A stretch of DNA of 64,000 nucleotides from Rhodococcus opacus B4 (GCF_000010805.1 NC_012522.1:3720001-3784000); one strand, 5' to 3'; counted from the first letter of the stretch, positions 38,801-47,013 are shown. Notes: generated by a model not told the origin, from the letters alone. Program-made: numbers and translations.

Positions 38801-39849
38801 CGAGTTCCGACGTGCGCGGCCTGGGTGCCATGCTCTACGCCCTCATCACCGCCCGCTGGCCGCTCGCAGACCCGTCCGCCCCGGCCGGTGAATCCTCGGG
38901 TTCGCCTCGCCCCGGCAGCGTCGGCGGCATGCGGCTGGCCGACCGCGACTCCAGCGGGCAGCCCATCGGGCCGCGGGTGATCCGGCCGGAGGTCCCGTTC
39001 GAGATCTCCGCAGTGGCCCTGCGTTCGCTCGAGCCGAACGGCGGAATCCGCACGGCCGCCACCGTGCAGCACATTCTCGATCAGGCGTCCGTCGTCAACG
39101 ACAAGACCGAGTTCATCCCCGCGCTGCGGCTCGGGCAGCGGGGGCCGGGCACCAACGGTCATGCTCTCGCCGACCCGGAAGCGCTGGAGGCGGAGAAGAA
39201 GAAGTCCAACCGGATGATCGCCGCGCTCGTCGGCCTGGCGGTCGTCACGATCATCGTGCTGGCGCTGCTGGGCTTCTGGCTCGCCACGTTCCTCACGGGC
39301 AGCAGTTCCGACGCGCCGCTCACCGAACAGGATTTCGGACTCACCACCTCGGCGGAGGCCCCACCGAACCCGGAGTCGCCGGCCGCTGCGCCCGCCCCCG
39401 CGGCGAACGTCGCACCGATCAGCCCCTCCGGCGCGACCGTGTTCTCGCCGCAGGGCACACCCGACTCCGCCGCCAACGCCCGGCTGGCCATCGACGGCAA
39501 CACGTCCACGGTGTGGAGCACCGACTCGTACTTCCAGCCCTTCCCCGCGCTGAAGAACGGTGTGGGCCTGATGGTCACGCTGGACGAGCCGGCGACCCTG
39601 TCGAGCGTGTGGATCAACTCGCCGACCCCGGGCACCAACGTCGAGATCCGCAGTGCCCCGTCCGAGAACCCGACCCTCGACCAGACGCAGGTGCTCGGTT
39701 CGAAGGTCCTCGGCAACGGCGTCACCGAGATCCCGGTCAAGTCGGAGGGACCCACCAAGAACGTGCTGGTGTGGATCACCGGCCTGAGCAATTCCCGCGG
39801 CACGAACCAATCGTCCATCGCCGACATCGGTTTCAACGCCTCCACGTAG
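35857..39849 (+). CDS. murJ: MurJ lipid II flippase fused to pseudokinase and extracellular domain
   Basis: The 1330-residue protein flips lipid II across the membrane for peptidoglycan synthesis. After a 70-residue cytoplasmic tail come about 14 membrane segments (75-590), then a disordered charged linker (600-830), a pseudokinase domain (about 825-1085), one membrane helix (about 1125-1148) and a C-terminal discoidin-like domain (1200-1328). In mycobacteria the pseudokinase is phosphorylated by PknB and recruits FhaA. The pseudokinase lacks a proper catalytic lysine (REVALTFVD) and DFG. It is somewhat longer than the mycobacterial homologue because of the linker. GAAGGAG followed by an in-frame GTG at 37873 could start a second product. 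Confidence 0.93.
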   Translation: MTGNLPSRGQRLPDRSHPRVAPWERDHWAREIRPDEAPTVQFAAIRVDPPPPPVRDSGPSTAPQKQSNSRLLASTGSIAVATLVSRITGFAKQLLVLTLLGGSVASSFTVASQIPNMISELVLGAVLTAIVVPVLVRAEREDPDQGAAFVRRLFTATCVLLGTAALLATAAAPVLTTHVFLSADGKVNTSLTTALSYLLLPAILFYGLSALLTAILNTRQVFKPGAWAPVLNNVVMLTVLVIYYATPGEITLDPVRMSDPKLLVLGVGVTLGVVVQALSLVPAIRREGISLKPLWGLDDRLKQFGGMAVAIILYVLISQAGMIVATRISSHADASGPAIYNNAWLLLQLPYGVLGVTVLTAIMPRLSRNAAADDTPAVVDDLSVATRLTMISLIPIITFLTFAGPEIGQALYGYGNFGSGDAERLGEAVSWSAFTLIPYSLVLIQLRVFYAREQAWTPTWIVLGITAVKIALSALTPMIASSDDQVVILLGAANGLGYITGALVGGWLLHRSLGNLQMANVGKTVWVVVLASMAGALVMLGADRLLGLDRLTSLFGGPGSMVRVMISGVLMLAVTFVILWFAKVPEIVSITVAVARKVRALRGRGAAPEPEVDPLADAETELIPVVRATPPDVGGQPRGIERPGGLPYPGHERVGSPPGNGRSWAFENEGVRVSDDDVAGSKRAGGSTVQASERDSAAARNGVDAPTTRISSESASTDSAKSDTKAGADAPQKNDAGASQKKAADAPKPAQTNETGADAGKEAPAEDSGESPADDRRDTRHMGSAPARDLSYDTGVIPITPAPGREPGAGPRRTPRGPKLIPGASVAGGRYRLLTPHGGSRGLQFWQALDVKLDREVALTFVDAEQRSTSAGPEGPQAILSRTLRLGRINSPGLARVLDVVRGSSGGIVVAEWTPGRSLREMADTKPSPIGAASAIRALAAAAETAHRAGGALSIDHPDRVRISINGDAVLAFPATLADSDSSSDVRGLGAMLYALITARWPLADPSAPAGESSGSPRPGSVGGMRLADRDSSGQPIGPRVIRPEVPFEISAVALRSLEPNGGIRTAATVQHILDQASVVNDKTEFIPALRLGQRGPGTNGHALADPEALEAEKKKSNRMIAALVGLAVVTIIVLALLGFWLATFLTGSSSDAPLTEQDFGLTTSAEAPPNPESPAAAPAPAANVAPISPSGATVFSPQGTPDSAANARLAIDGNTSTVWSTDSYFQPFPALKNGVGLMVTLDEPATLSSVWINSPTPGTNVEIRSAPSENPTLDQTQVLGSKVLGNGVTEIPVKSEGPTKNVLVWITGLSNSRGTNQSSIADIGFNAST

Positions 39850-39884
39850 TCGGCACCCGGTGCTCGCGGACCGGCGAACTGAGC

Positions 39885-39890
39885 TAACAT
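39885..39890 (+). promoter_or_regulatory. -10 box for leaderless sigM transcript
   Basis: TAACAT ends six bases before the sigM GTG, with no ribosome-binding site between. Confidence 0.45.
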
Positions 39891-39896
39891 CCGCCG

Positions 39897-40478
39897 GTGC
39901 GAATCTTCCGGGGGGATTCAGAGGGTGAGCCCTCGGACGTCGACCTGTTGGCTGCGCACGTGGCCGGCGATCGTCACGCCTTCGAGACACTGCTCGGACG
40001 GCACTACGACCACCTGTGGCACGTCGCCAAACGCACCAGCTACACCACCGAGGACGCTGCGGACGCCCTGCAGGAGGCGTTGCTGTCGGCGCATCGCAAC
40101 GCGGGCTCGTTCCGCCGGGACGCCGCGGTCCGGAGCTGGCTGCACACGATCGTCGTCAACGCCTGCCTCGACCGCATCCGCCGCAACAAGGCCCGTCCGG
40201 CGGTGTCCCTGTCCGCCGACGAGGACGACGAACCGCGCGACACCCGCGACTACGTCTCCGAGGTGGAACTCAGCCTGGTGGTCGAGCGCGCTCTGGCGCA
40301 GCTCCCGCCGGATCAGCGGACCGCGATCGTGGCCGTGGACCTCGAGGGCCGGTCGACCAGCGAGGCCGCGGTGCTGCTCGGCGTTCCGGAGGGCACCGTG
40401 AAGAGCCGCTGCGCCCGCGGCCGCAAGAAGCTCGCCGCCTCTCTCGAATATTTTCGGGTGGAGGGGAACCGATCATGA
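39897..40478 (+). CDS. sigM: ECF RNA polymerase sigma factor SigM
   Basis: The 193-residue ECF sigma factor has region 2 (YDHLWHVAKRTSYTTEDAAD and SFRRDAAVRSWLHTIVVNAC) and region 4 (LPPDQRTAIVAVDLEGRSTSEAAVLLGVPEGTVKSR by position 126-161). It lacks the SnoaL extension of larger ECFs. The anti-sigma gene follows 90 bp on. Synteny with Rv3911 supports the name. The GTG at 39897 fits a leaderless message. Confidence 0.93.
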   Translation: MRIFRGDSEGEPSDVDLLAAHVAGDRHAFETLLGRHYDHLWHVAKRTSYTTEDAADALQEALLSAHRNAGSFRRDAAVRSWLHTIVVNACLDRIRRNKARPAVSLSADEDDEPRDTRDYVSEVELSLVVERALAQLPPDQRTAIVAVDLEGRSTSEAAVLLGVPEGTVKSRCARGRKKLAASLEYFRVEGNRS

Positions 40479-40568
40479 CTCCGCAGCGTCAAACCTTGAT
40501 AGGAGCGGGGAAGTGTCCTGACGTCCCGGACCATGTCCCGGACCACGATGACTCTGGGAGGAGGTGCC

Positions 40569-41315
40569 ATGGCCGACCGTGAACCCGGGCCGTCCGGTGC
40601 CGCGCTGCCCGAGCCTCCCTATTCCGAGGACCTACTCGCGGATCTGCATGCCGGGGTACTGCCCGAGTCGGTCAGCGATCGCCTGTGGCCGCTCGTCCGG
40701 AGCGACCCGCAGGCTATGGCCGTCATCGATGCCCTCGACCGAGTCACCGATCAGCTCGGTGCGCTCGGCCGCGATCATTCCGTCTCGACCCCGATTCCCG
40801 CTGAAATCGCCGACCGCATAAGCCGTGCGCTCGCCGCGGAACGGGACACCCCGGCCGAGTCCACCGTCGTTCCGCTCGCCCGGCGCCGGAAGTGGGCTGC
40901 CGCGGCCGCGGGAACGTTCGCGGCGGCGGCAGCGGTCGTGGTGGCCGTCGCGGTCGTCGTACCGGACCGCCAGGAACCGAGTCCGCCGGTTGCGCTGCCA
41001 GGTTCCGGGACCTCGCAGGAGGCGGAGGTTCTCGACCTGGACTCGGATCTCGATTCCGGACGTCTCCTCACCGTGATCGGTTCGCGGCGGCTCGGTCCGC
41101 TGGAAGATCCTGCGCGACTGGCAGATTGCCTGCGCGCCAACGGTATCGATCCGGCCCGCGCCCTTCTCGGTTCCGGTGAGGTCCGCCTCGACGGGGTTCC
41201 CGGGGTCCTGCTCCTGGTGGCCGCGCCGCGTCCGCCGCAGATCACGGCCCTCGTGGTGGGCCGCGAGTGCGGGGCGGGCGCTCCGGCAACGATCGCCGTC
41301 ACCGACATCGGTTGA
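40569..41315 (+). CDS. Anti-sigma-M factor (RsmA-like) membrane protein
   Basis: The 248-residue protein has a cytoplasmic N-terminus (about 1-115) where anti-sigma factors bind their sigma, one membrane helix (WAAAAAGTFAAAAAVVVAVA, about 118-137) and an extracytoplasmic C-terminal part. No zinc-binding HxxxCxxC motif is present. The ATG at 40569 is chosen for the GGAGGAGG just upstream; an earlier start at 40533 is less likely. It is the counterpart of Rv3912. Confidence 0.82.
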   Translation: MADREPGPSGAALPEPPYSEDLLADLHAGVLPESVSDRLWPLVRSDPQAMAVIDALDRVTDQLGALGRDHSVSTPIPAEIADRISRALAAERDTPAESTVVPLARRRKWAAAAAGTFAAAAAVVVAVAVVVPDRQEPSPPVALPGSGTSQEAEVLDLDSDLDSGRLLTVIGSRRLGPLEDPARLADCLRANGIDPARALLGSGEVRLDGVPGVLLLVAAPRPPQITALVVGRECGAGAPATIAVTDIG

Positions 41316-41318
41316 TCC

Positions 41319-41879
41319 TCAGCGACTTTCGGACTCGGATTGGGCGACCGGCAGGAGCAGTTCGAGGATCTTCGCACGCAGTTCCGGAGTGTCGTCCTCC
41401 ACGGCGACCAGGCTCGTGAACAGAGCCGCGCCGGCCGCGAGCACCAGCACGGCAGTCGCGGTGCTCGACTCCGCGCCCCCGAACAGTTGAGTACTCGGTC
41501 CGCTGAATCCCCGCCAGAGCGCGGTCCGGAGATCGTCGTGGTCCCGTATCGCGGCCAGCAGACCCGGCGTGGCCTCCCGCACCTCCGGCCGTGAGAACAG
41601 TTCGGCGCTGCCGGTCACCACCCAGCGGATCCAGCCTTCGCGATCGGTGCCCTCGAACGGCGTCAGATCGGGTGTCGCGCCGAGGATGGCGTCGAGAACC
41701 AGATGCGCCTTCGACGGCCACCGCCGAGTGATCGACGCCCTGCTCACGCCGGAGCGCGTCGCGATGGCCCGCATGCTCAGGTGTTCCCACCCCGTCTCCA
41801 CGAGCATCGCACGGGTGACCGCGAGGACGTCGGTGTCGATCCGCGGGTCGCGGGGGCGGCCGGTTCCGGTTGCATTCAT
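41319..41879 (-). CDS. TetR-family transcriptional regulator
   Basis: The 186-residue protein has a TetR helix-turn-helix (LSMRAIATRSGVSRASITRR at about 34-53) and an undefined ligand domain. It is divergent from the SDR gene at 41970, and the palindrome at 41922-41933 lies between. It begins an insert that interrupts the conserved sigM-rsmA-trxB order. Confidence 0.87.
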   Translation of the reverse strand: MNATGTGRPRDPRIDTDVLAVTRAMLVETGWEHLSMRAIATRSGVSRASITRRWPSKAHLVLDAILGATPDLTPFEGTDREGWIRWVVTGSAELFSRPEVREATPGLLAAIRDHDDLRTALWRGFSGPSTQLFGGAESSTATAVLVLAAGAALFTSLVAVEDDTPELRAKILELLLPVAQSESESR

Positions 41880-41921
41880 CGACTCGAATTGTGGGACAGA
41901 AGTGCCGTCCGCGCTATATCG

Positions 41922-41933
41922 TCGTAATTACGA
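41922..41933. promoter_or_regulatory. Candidate TetR operator
   Basis: TCGTAATTACGA is a perfect 12-bp palindrome in the 90-bp gap between the divergent TetR and SDR genes, next to a -10-like TATATC at 41915-41920. Confidence 0.5.
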
Positions 41934-41969
41934 GTCCAGTGGCACCGTAAGTCGAGCGAGGCGGAATAC

Positions 41970-42941
41970 ATGAAGATCGCGGTCACCGGCGGCACCGGCT
42001 ACGTCGGCGCCCACACCACGCTCGCGCTGCTCGCCGACGGGCACACGGTTCGACTGCTGATCCTCCCCACCGAATGTCCCGGCGCCCTGCTCGCGGCGGC
42101 CGGGGCCGACGCCGCGCGAATCGAGCAGGTGGTCGGCGACATCCGCGACGCCGAAACGGTGGGGCGCGTCCTCGACGGCTGCGACGCCCTCCTCCACGCC
42201 GCCGGGGTGGTGGGCACCGACGACCGCCGCGAACAACTGATGTGGGAGATCAACACGCAGGCCACCGCCTCGATCCTCACCCGCGCGGCCTACCTCGGAC
42301 TCGATCCGATCGTCCACGTCGCGAGTTTCAGCGCGCTGTTTCCGTCGCCCGACGCCGTCATCGGACCGGACAGCCCGACGGCGTCCGGTCGCAGCGCCTA
42401 CGGGCGCACCAAGGCCGCTGCCGACCGCATCGCCCGCGCACTCCAGGACGCGGGCGCCCCGGTGGTCATCACGTACCCGGCCAGCGTCGTCGACCCCGGG
42501 GTCGGAACCACGAAGGGTGTCACCGAACAGGGCTGGGGCGCGATCGTCGGCGGCGGGGTCGCGCCTCGATTCGACGGCGGCGTGCAGATGATCGACGTGC
42601 GCGACGTGGCCGCCGTCCATGCCGCCGCGATGCACCCCGGCCGGGGCCCGCGCCGGTACGTCTGCGGCGGCGAACTCGTCGAGTTCAATCAGCTCGTCGA
42701 CGTCCTCGAACACTCCTCCGGTCGTCGTATCCGGCGCATCCCGCTGTCGGGCAGCACGTTTCGCACGCTCGGTCGGATCGCCGACGTGGTCGGCAGACTC
42801 ACACCCCTCAGCCCCGCGCTCGGTTACGAGGCGGCCTGGCTCCTCACCTCGGCCACCCCGACCGACGACTCCAGAACCCGCGACGAACTCGGGCTCACCT
42901 GGCGACCGGCCCGCGCGGCGCTGGCCGCGACATTCGCCTGA
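41970..42941 (+). CDS. NAD(P)-dependent SDR/epimerase family oxidoreductase
   Basis: This 323-residue extended SDR has the cofactor motif TGGTGYVG (residues 6-13), DALLHAAGVVG, and an active-site-like YGRTKAAAD (Tyr-x3-Lys) near residue 142. It is likely an NADPH-dependent reductase of a carbonyl compound. It is the first gene of the insert under the TetR regulator, followed 28 bp on by a flavin oxidoreductase, so the two probably form one operon. Confidence 0.85.
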   Translation: MKIAVTGGTGYVGAHTTLALLADGHTVRLLILPTECPGALLAAAGADAARIEQVVGDIRDAETVGRVLDGCDALLHAAGVVGTDDRREQLMWEINTQATASILTRAAYLGLDPIVHVASFSALFPSPDAVIGPDSPTASGRSAYGRTKAAADRIARALQDAGAPVVITYPASVVDPGVGTTKGVTEQGWGAIVGGGVAPRFDGGVQMIDVRDVAAVHAAAMHPGRGPRRYVCGGELVEFNQLVDVLEHSSGRRIRRIPLSGSTFRTLGRIADVVGRLTPLSPALGYEAAWLLTSATPTDDSRTRDELGLTWRPARAALAATFA

Positions 42942-42969
42942 GCGCCCATCCCCCCGAAGGCAGACCACC

Positions 42970-44157
42970 ATGACCGTTCCACCACCGATCCCCGGCATCT
43001 GGGAGCCGGCCCGCCTGGGCCCCCTGACACTGCGGAACCGCATCGTGAAAGCGGCCACGTTCGAGGGAGTCATGCCGCGAGGCCGGGTCACCGACCGGCT
43101 CGTCGACTTCCACACCGAGGTCGCCCGCGGCGGCGCCGCACTGACGACCGTCGCGTACTGCGCCGTCTCGCCAAGCGGACGCGTCCACGCGAACACCCTG
43201 GTGCTCGACCGCGTCCGCGTCCCCGACCTGCGCCGGCTGACCGACGCCGTCCACGCCGAGGGGGGATTGGCCGCGGCCCAGATCGGTCATGCCGGTCTGG
43301 TCGCGAACACGCTGTCCAACCGCACCAAGACACTCGCGCCGTCCACTCGCCTCAGCCCGCCGGCGATGGGCCTCGTGCGAAGTGCCACCCGGGACGAACT
43401 CGACGAGGTCACCCGCGACTTCGAGACCACGGCACGCAACGCCGTCGACGCCGGATTCGACGCGATCGAGGTCCACCTCGGCCACAACTATCTACTCAGC
43501 TCGTTCATGAGCCCCAACCTCAACCGGCGTTCGGACGAATACGGAGGCAGCCTGGAGCGACGGGCCGCGTTCCCGCGCCGGGTACTCGAGCGGGTGCGCC
43601 ACGCGGTCGGCGACTCGGTGGCCGTCACCGCGAAATTCAACATGACGGACGGTGTCCCGAAAGGGCTGTGGCTCGACGACAGTCTCCGCATCGCCCAACT
43701 CCTCGAGGCCGACGGGTACCTCGACGCGATGCAGCTCACCGGCGGCAGCTCGCTGCTCAACGGGATGTACTTCTTTCGCGGCGAAGTGCCGATGACGGAA
43801 TTCGTTGCCTCTCAGCCGAAGCTGGTGGGGTGGGGGTTGAAGGTGTACGGGCCGCGCATCTTTCCGACCTACCCGTTCGAGGAGGCCTTCTTCCTGCCGA
43901 TGGCCCGGCAGTTCCGCGACGCCCTGTCGATGCCGCTCATCCTCCTCGGCGGCATCAACCGGCTCGATACCATCGAGAACGCTCTCGGCGAAGGATTCGA
44001 GTTCGTCGCGATGGCCCGCGCCCTGCTCCGCGACCCGGACCTCGTGAACAAGTTCCGCGACCGGCAAGTCGCCGAGGGACTCTGCATCCACTGCAACAAG
44101 TGCATGCCCACGATCTACTCGGGCACGCGCTGCGTCATCCGGGAGACTCTGCGCTGA
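42970..44157 (+). CDS. NADH:flavin oxidoreductase (Old Yellow Enzyme-like)
   Basis: The 395-residue protein has an FMN-binding TIM barrel (AQIGHAGL, HLGHNYLLSSFMSPNLNRR, DEYGGSLERR and GGINRLDTIENAL) and C-terminal cysteines (CIHCNKCMPT) resembling the 4Fe-4S motif of dienoyl-CoA reductase-type members. It would reduce activated double bonds using NAD(P)H. The ATG at 42970 follows the SDR stop by 28 bp. Confidence 0.88.
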   Translation: MTVPPPIPGIWEPARLGPLTLRNRIVKAATFEGVMPRGRVTDRLVDFHTEVARGGAALTTVAYCAVSPSGRVHANTLVLDRVRVPDLRRLTDAVHAEGGLAAAQIGHAGLVANTLSNRTKTLAPSTRLSPPAMGLVRSATRDELDEVTRDFETTARNAVDAGFDAIEVHLGHNYLLSSFMSPNLNRRSDEYGGSLERRAAFPRRVLERVRHAVGDSVAVTAKFNMTDGVPKGLWLDDSLRIAQLLEADGYLDAMQLTGGSSLLNGMYFFRGEVPMTEFVASQPKLVGWGLKVYGPRIFPTYPFEEAFFLPMARQFRDALSMPLILLGGINRLDTIENALGEGFEFVAMARALLRDPDLVNKFRDRQVAEGLCIHCNKCMPTIYSGTRCVIRETLR

Positions 44158-44200
44158 TCACGTGGCCTGCGGGGGGAGCGACCGGTATCACCTGCAGTCC

Positions 44201-44227
44201 GGGAACAACACCCTTTAGTCTTGTGTT
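44201..44227 (+). promoter_or_regulatory. Disulfide-stress-type promoter of trxB
   Basis: GGAAC (44202-44206) and GTT (44225-44227) are 18 bases apart, matching the SigR/SigH consensus GGAAT-N18-GTT of actinobacterial oxidative-stress sigma factors. TAGTCT (44216-44221) inside it could serve as an alternative -10 for the housekeeping sigma factor. Confidence 0.65.
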
Positions 44228-44268
44228 GATCCATACGACTGAGCACCCCTCACTACTGGAAGGCCCGC

Positions 44269-45252
44269 ATGACCACTCCATCGACGGTTCATGAACTCAT
44301 CATCGTTGGTTCGGGACCTGCCGGATACACCGCTGCCGTCTACGCGGCGCGCGCGGAACTCGAGCCGCTGCAGTTCGAGGGGACCCAGTTCGGTGGCGCC
44401 CTCATGACCACCACCGAGGTCGAGAACTTCCCCGGATTCCGCGAGGGAATCATGGGACCCGACCTGATGGACCAGATGCGCGAGCAGGCCAAGCGCTTCG
44501 GCACCGACATCCGCACCGAGGACGTCGAGGAACTCGACCTCACCGGCCCGATCAAGAAGGTCGTCGTGAACGGCGAGACCTACCTGGCGCACGCGGTCGT
44601 GCTGGCGATGGGTGCCGCAGCCCGCTACCTGGGGATTCCCGGGGAAGAGAAGTTGCTCGGCCGCGGCGTCAGCGCCTGTGCCACGTGCGACGGGTTCTTC
44701 TTCAAGGATCAGGACATCGTCGTGGTCGGCGGCGGCGACTCCGCCATGGAGGAGGCCACCTTCCTCACCCGCTTCGCCCGCAGCGTCACCGTGGTGCACC
44801 GCCGCGAGGAGTTCCGCGCGTCCCGCATCATGCTCGAGCGCGCCAAGGCGAACGCGAAGATCCGGTTCGTGACCAACGCGGCGCCCGTCGAGGTGCTGGG
44901 GGAGAACAGCGTCACCGGCCTCGTGGTCCGCGACACCGTCACCGGTGAGACGTCCACGCTGGACGTCACCGGCATGTTCGTCGCCATCGGCCACGATCCG
45001 CGCAGCGAACTGGTCAAGGGTCAGGTCGACCTCGACGAGGCCGGCTATGTGATCGTCCAGAACCCGACCACCGCCACCTCAGTGGACGGCGTCTTCGCCG
45101 CCGGCGACCTCGTCGACCACATCTACCAGCAGGCGATCACCGCGGCCGGCACCGGATGTTCCGCGGCGATGGATGCCGAGCGCTGGCTGGCCGAGCGCGG
45201 CGACATCACCGCCAACACCGTGGCCGCCGCCGGCTCACCGGTCGACGCCTGA
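44269..45252 (+). CDS. trxB: Thioredoxin reductase
   Basis: The 327-residue flavoprotein has FAD motif [10 protein letters not shown] (14-23), redox-active CATC (137-140), NADPH motif [10 protein letters not shown] and C-terminal [13 protein letters not shown]. It reduces thioredoxin with NADPH. The downstream thioredoxin starts 47 bp after, so the pair is one operon under the promoter at 44201. Confidence 0.97.
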   Translation: MTTPSTVHELIIVGSGPAGYTAAVYAARAELEPLQFEGTQFGGALMTTTEVENFPGFREGIMGPDLMDQMREQAKRFGTDIRTEDVEELDLTGPIKKVVVNGETYLAHAVVLAMGAAARYLGIPGEEKLLGRGVSACATCDGFFFKDQDIVVVGGGDSAMEEATFLTRFARSVTVVHRREEFRASRIMLERAKANAKIRFVTNAAPVEVLGENSVTGLVVRDTVTGETSTLDVTGMFVAIGHDPRSELVKGQVDLDEAGYVIVQNPTTATSVDGVFAAGDLVDHIYQQAITAAGTGCSAAMDAERWLAERGDITANTVAAAGSPVDA

Positions 45253-45299
45253 GCAGTCCCCACACACCCACCTACCCATCTCGAGTAAGGGAAATCCCC

Positions 45300-45623
45300 G
45301 TGTCGAATACCGTCACCATCACCGATGATTCGTTCCAGCAGGACGTCATTTCCAGCGACAAGCCCGTCCTCGTCGACTTCTGGGCCACCTGGTGCGGCCC
45401 CTGCAAGATGATCGCCCCCGTCCTGGAGGAGATCGCCGGTGAGCACAGCGACAAGCTGACCATCGCGAAGCTCGACATCGACGCCAACCCGGGCGCTGCC
45501 CGCGACTTCCAGGTCATGTCGATCCCCACGCTGATCCTGTTCAAGGACGGCAAGCCGATCAACACGATCGTCGGCACCAAGGGCAAGGCTGCGCTGCTGA
45601 AAGAGCTCGCCGACGTTCTCTGA
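45300..45623 (+). CDS. trxA: Thioredoxin
   Basis: The 107-residue protein has the redox motif WCGPC (31-35), the DFWATW strand before it, the cis-proline in SIPTLILF and a normal length. It starts with GTG at 45300, preceded by AAGGG. Electrons come from TrxB encoded upstream. Corresponds to the gene named trxC in M. tuberculosis. Confidence 0.97.
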   Translation: MSNTVTITDDSFQQDVISSDKPVLVDFWATWCGPCKMIAPVLEEIAGEHSDKLTIAKLDIDANPGAARDFQVMSIPTLILFKDGKPINTIVGTKGKAALLKELADVL

Positions 45624-45645
45624 TCGACACCCGAACACCCAGCGC

Positions 45646-45667
45646 GATTCCCGATTTTGTGGGAATC
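45646..45667 (+). terminator. First hairpin after trxA
   Basis: GATTCCC (45646-45652) pairs with GGGAATC (45661-45667), giving a short hairpin without a T tract. Confidence 0.4.
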
Positions 45668-45678
45668 TCTGAGACAAT

Positions 45679-45737
45679 CGATCGATGTGCTCCAGTCGCA
45701 TCAGCTAGACCGACCGGGCACATCGATCGTTTTGTTT
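45679..45737 (+). terminator. Rho-independent terminator of trxBA
   Basis: CGATCGATGTGC (45679-45690) pairs perfectly with GCACATCGATCG (45718-45729), followed by TTTTGTTT. The loop of 27 bases is unusually long for a terminator. Confidence 0.65.
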
Positions 45738-45786
45738 GTACCGAGACTCGTATTTCTCGTTGATTCGGACTGAGAGGCCCTGAAAC

Positions 45787-46986
45787 ATGCACCGACTCCG
45801 TCACGGCGACCATGGTCCGGCCGTCGCTGAGATTCGGGGCACTCTGGCCGGTCTCGGTTTCCTGCACAACGGTGTCCCCGGCACCCGCCGCGAGAGCATC
45901 AACGGTTCGCACTGGATCGCCCCCGACGCCGTCTTCGATCATCACCTGGACAGCGCCGTACGGGCCTTCCAGCAGCAGCGTGGGCTCCTCGTCGACGGAA
46001 TCGTGGGTCCGGCCACCTACCGGTCCATGAAAGAAGCGTCGTACCGCCTGGGTGCGCGCACGCTGATCTACCAGCTGTCGGCACCGCTCTACGGCGACGA
46101 CGTCGCCACCTTGCAGACCCGCCTGCAGGACCTCGGCTTCTACGTCGGACGCGTCGACGGCTTCTTCGGCCCGCAGACCCACAATTCCCTGTCCTCGTTC
46201 CAGCGGGAGATCGGGATCGCCGCCGACGGCATCTGCGGTCCCGCCACTCTGCGGTCGCTCGAGTTGCTCGGCACCCGCGTCACGGGTGGATCACCGCACG
46301 CGATGAGCGAAGAGGAAATGGTCCGCAGCTCCGGACCGCAGTTGAGCGGCAAGCGAATTGTCATCGATCCGGGTCTCGGCGGCGACACCTACGGGACCAT
46401 CGTCCGTTCCCCATACGGCACGATCTCGGAGTCCGACATCCTGTGGGACCTCGCCAGCCGCCTGGAGGGCCGCATGGCCGCCACGGGAATGGAGACGTTC
46501 CTGTCCCGCCCGCACCACGAGAACCCCACGGACATCGAACGCGCATCCACGTCGAACGCCTTCGATGCCGACCTGATGATCTCGCTGCGGTGCGACGGAA
46601 ACACCAGCCCGTCCGCGAACGGTGTCGCGAGCTTCCACTTCGGCAACTCGCACGGGTCGACGTCGATGATCGGTCAGGTTCTCACCGGATTCATCCAGCG
46701 GGAGATCGTGGCGCGCACGCCGTTGCAGGACTGCCGCACGCACGGCCGCACCTGGGATCTGCTGCGTCTGACGAACATGCCGACCGTGCAGATCGACCTC
46801 GGGTACCTCACCAACGAATTGGACGCCACGGTGCTCTCCAACCCGCGGGCGCGGGACGCCATCGCCGAGGCGATCCTGATCTCCGTGAAGCGTCTGTACC
46901 TGCTCGGTCAGGACGACCAGCCGACCGGAACATTCACGTTCGCGGAGTTGCTCGCCGAAGAGCTGTCTTCCTCCGAACGTTCCTGA
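45787..46986 (+). CDS. cwlM: CwlM-like peptidoglycan regulator (inactive amidase fold)
   Basis: The 399-residue protein has two peptidoglycan-binding repeats (residues 5-75 and 95-158) followed by an amidase_3 domain (195-395). In mycobacteria CwlM is a cytoplasmic regulator that stimulates MurA after phosphorylation. Zinc ligands are lost here: the usual DPGHGG is DPGLGG, and the later His position is SLRCDGN. The lack of a signal peptide also fits a regulator and not an enzyme. Located between trxA and parB as in Rv3915. Confidence 0.9.
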   Translation: MHRLRHGDHGPAVAEIRGTLAGLGFLHNGVPGTRRESINGSHWIAPDAVFDHHLDSAVRAFQQQRGLLVDGIVGPATYRSMKEASYRLGARTLIYQLSAPLYGDDVATLQTRLQDLGFYVGRVDGFFGPQTHNSLSSFQREIGIAADGICGPATLRSLELLGTRVTGGSPHAMSEEEMVRSSGPQLSGKRIVIDPGLGGDTYGTIVRSPYGTISESDILWDLASRLEGRMAATGMETFLSRPHHENPTDIERASTSNAFDADLMISLRCDGNTSPSANGVASFHFGNSHGSTSMIGQVLTGFIQREIVARTPLQDCRTHGRTWDLLRLTNMPTVQIDLGYLTNELDATVLSNPRARDAIAEAILISVKRLYLLGQDDQPTGTFTFAELLAEELSSSERS

Positions 46987-46996
46987 TCTCCCGCCC

Positions 46997-47013
46997 GAGC
47001 GCTCAGTGCGCTC
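46997..47013. terminator. Small hairpin between cwlM and GNAT gene
   Basis: GAGCGC and GCGCTC (46997-47002, 47008-47013) pair around a five-base loop between convergent genes. Confidence 0.35.

Noticed and set aside
35461..39990. 1509-residue open frame antisense to DUF6049 and murJ
   Set aside because: It is a shadow of two well supported genes in very GC-rich DNA; it lacks domains and has low-complexity Arg/Gly/Asp composition.
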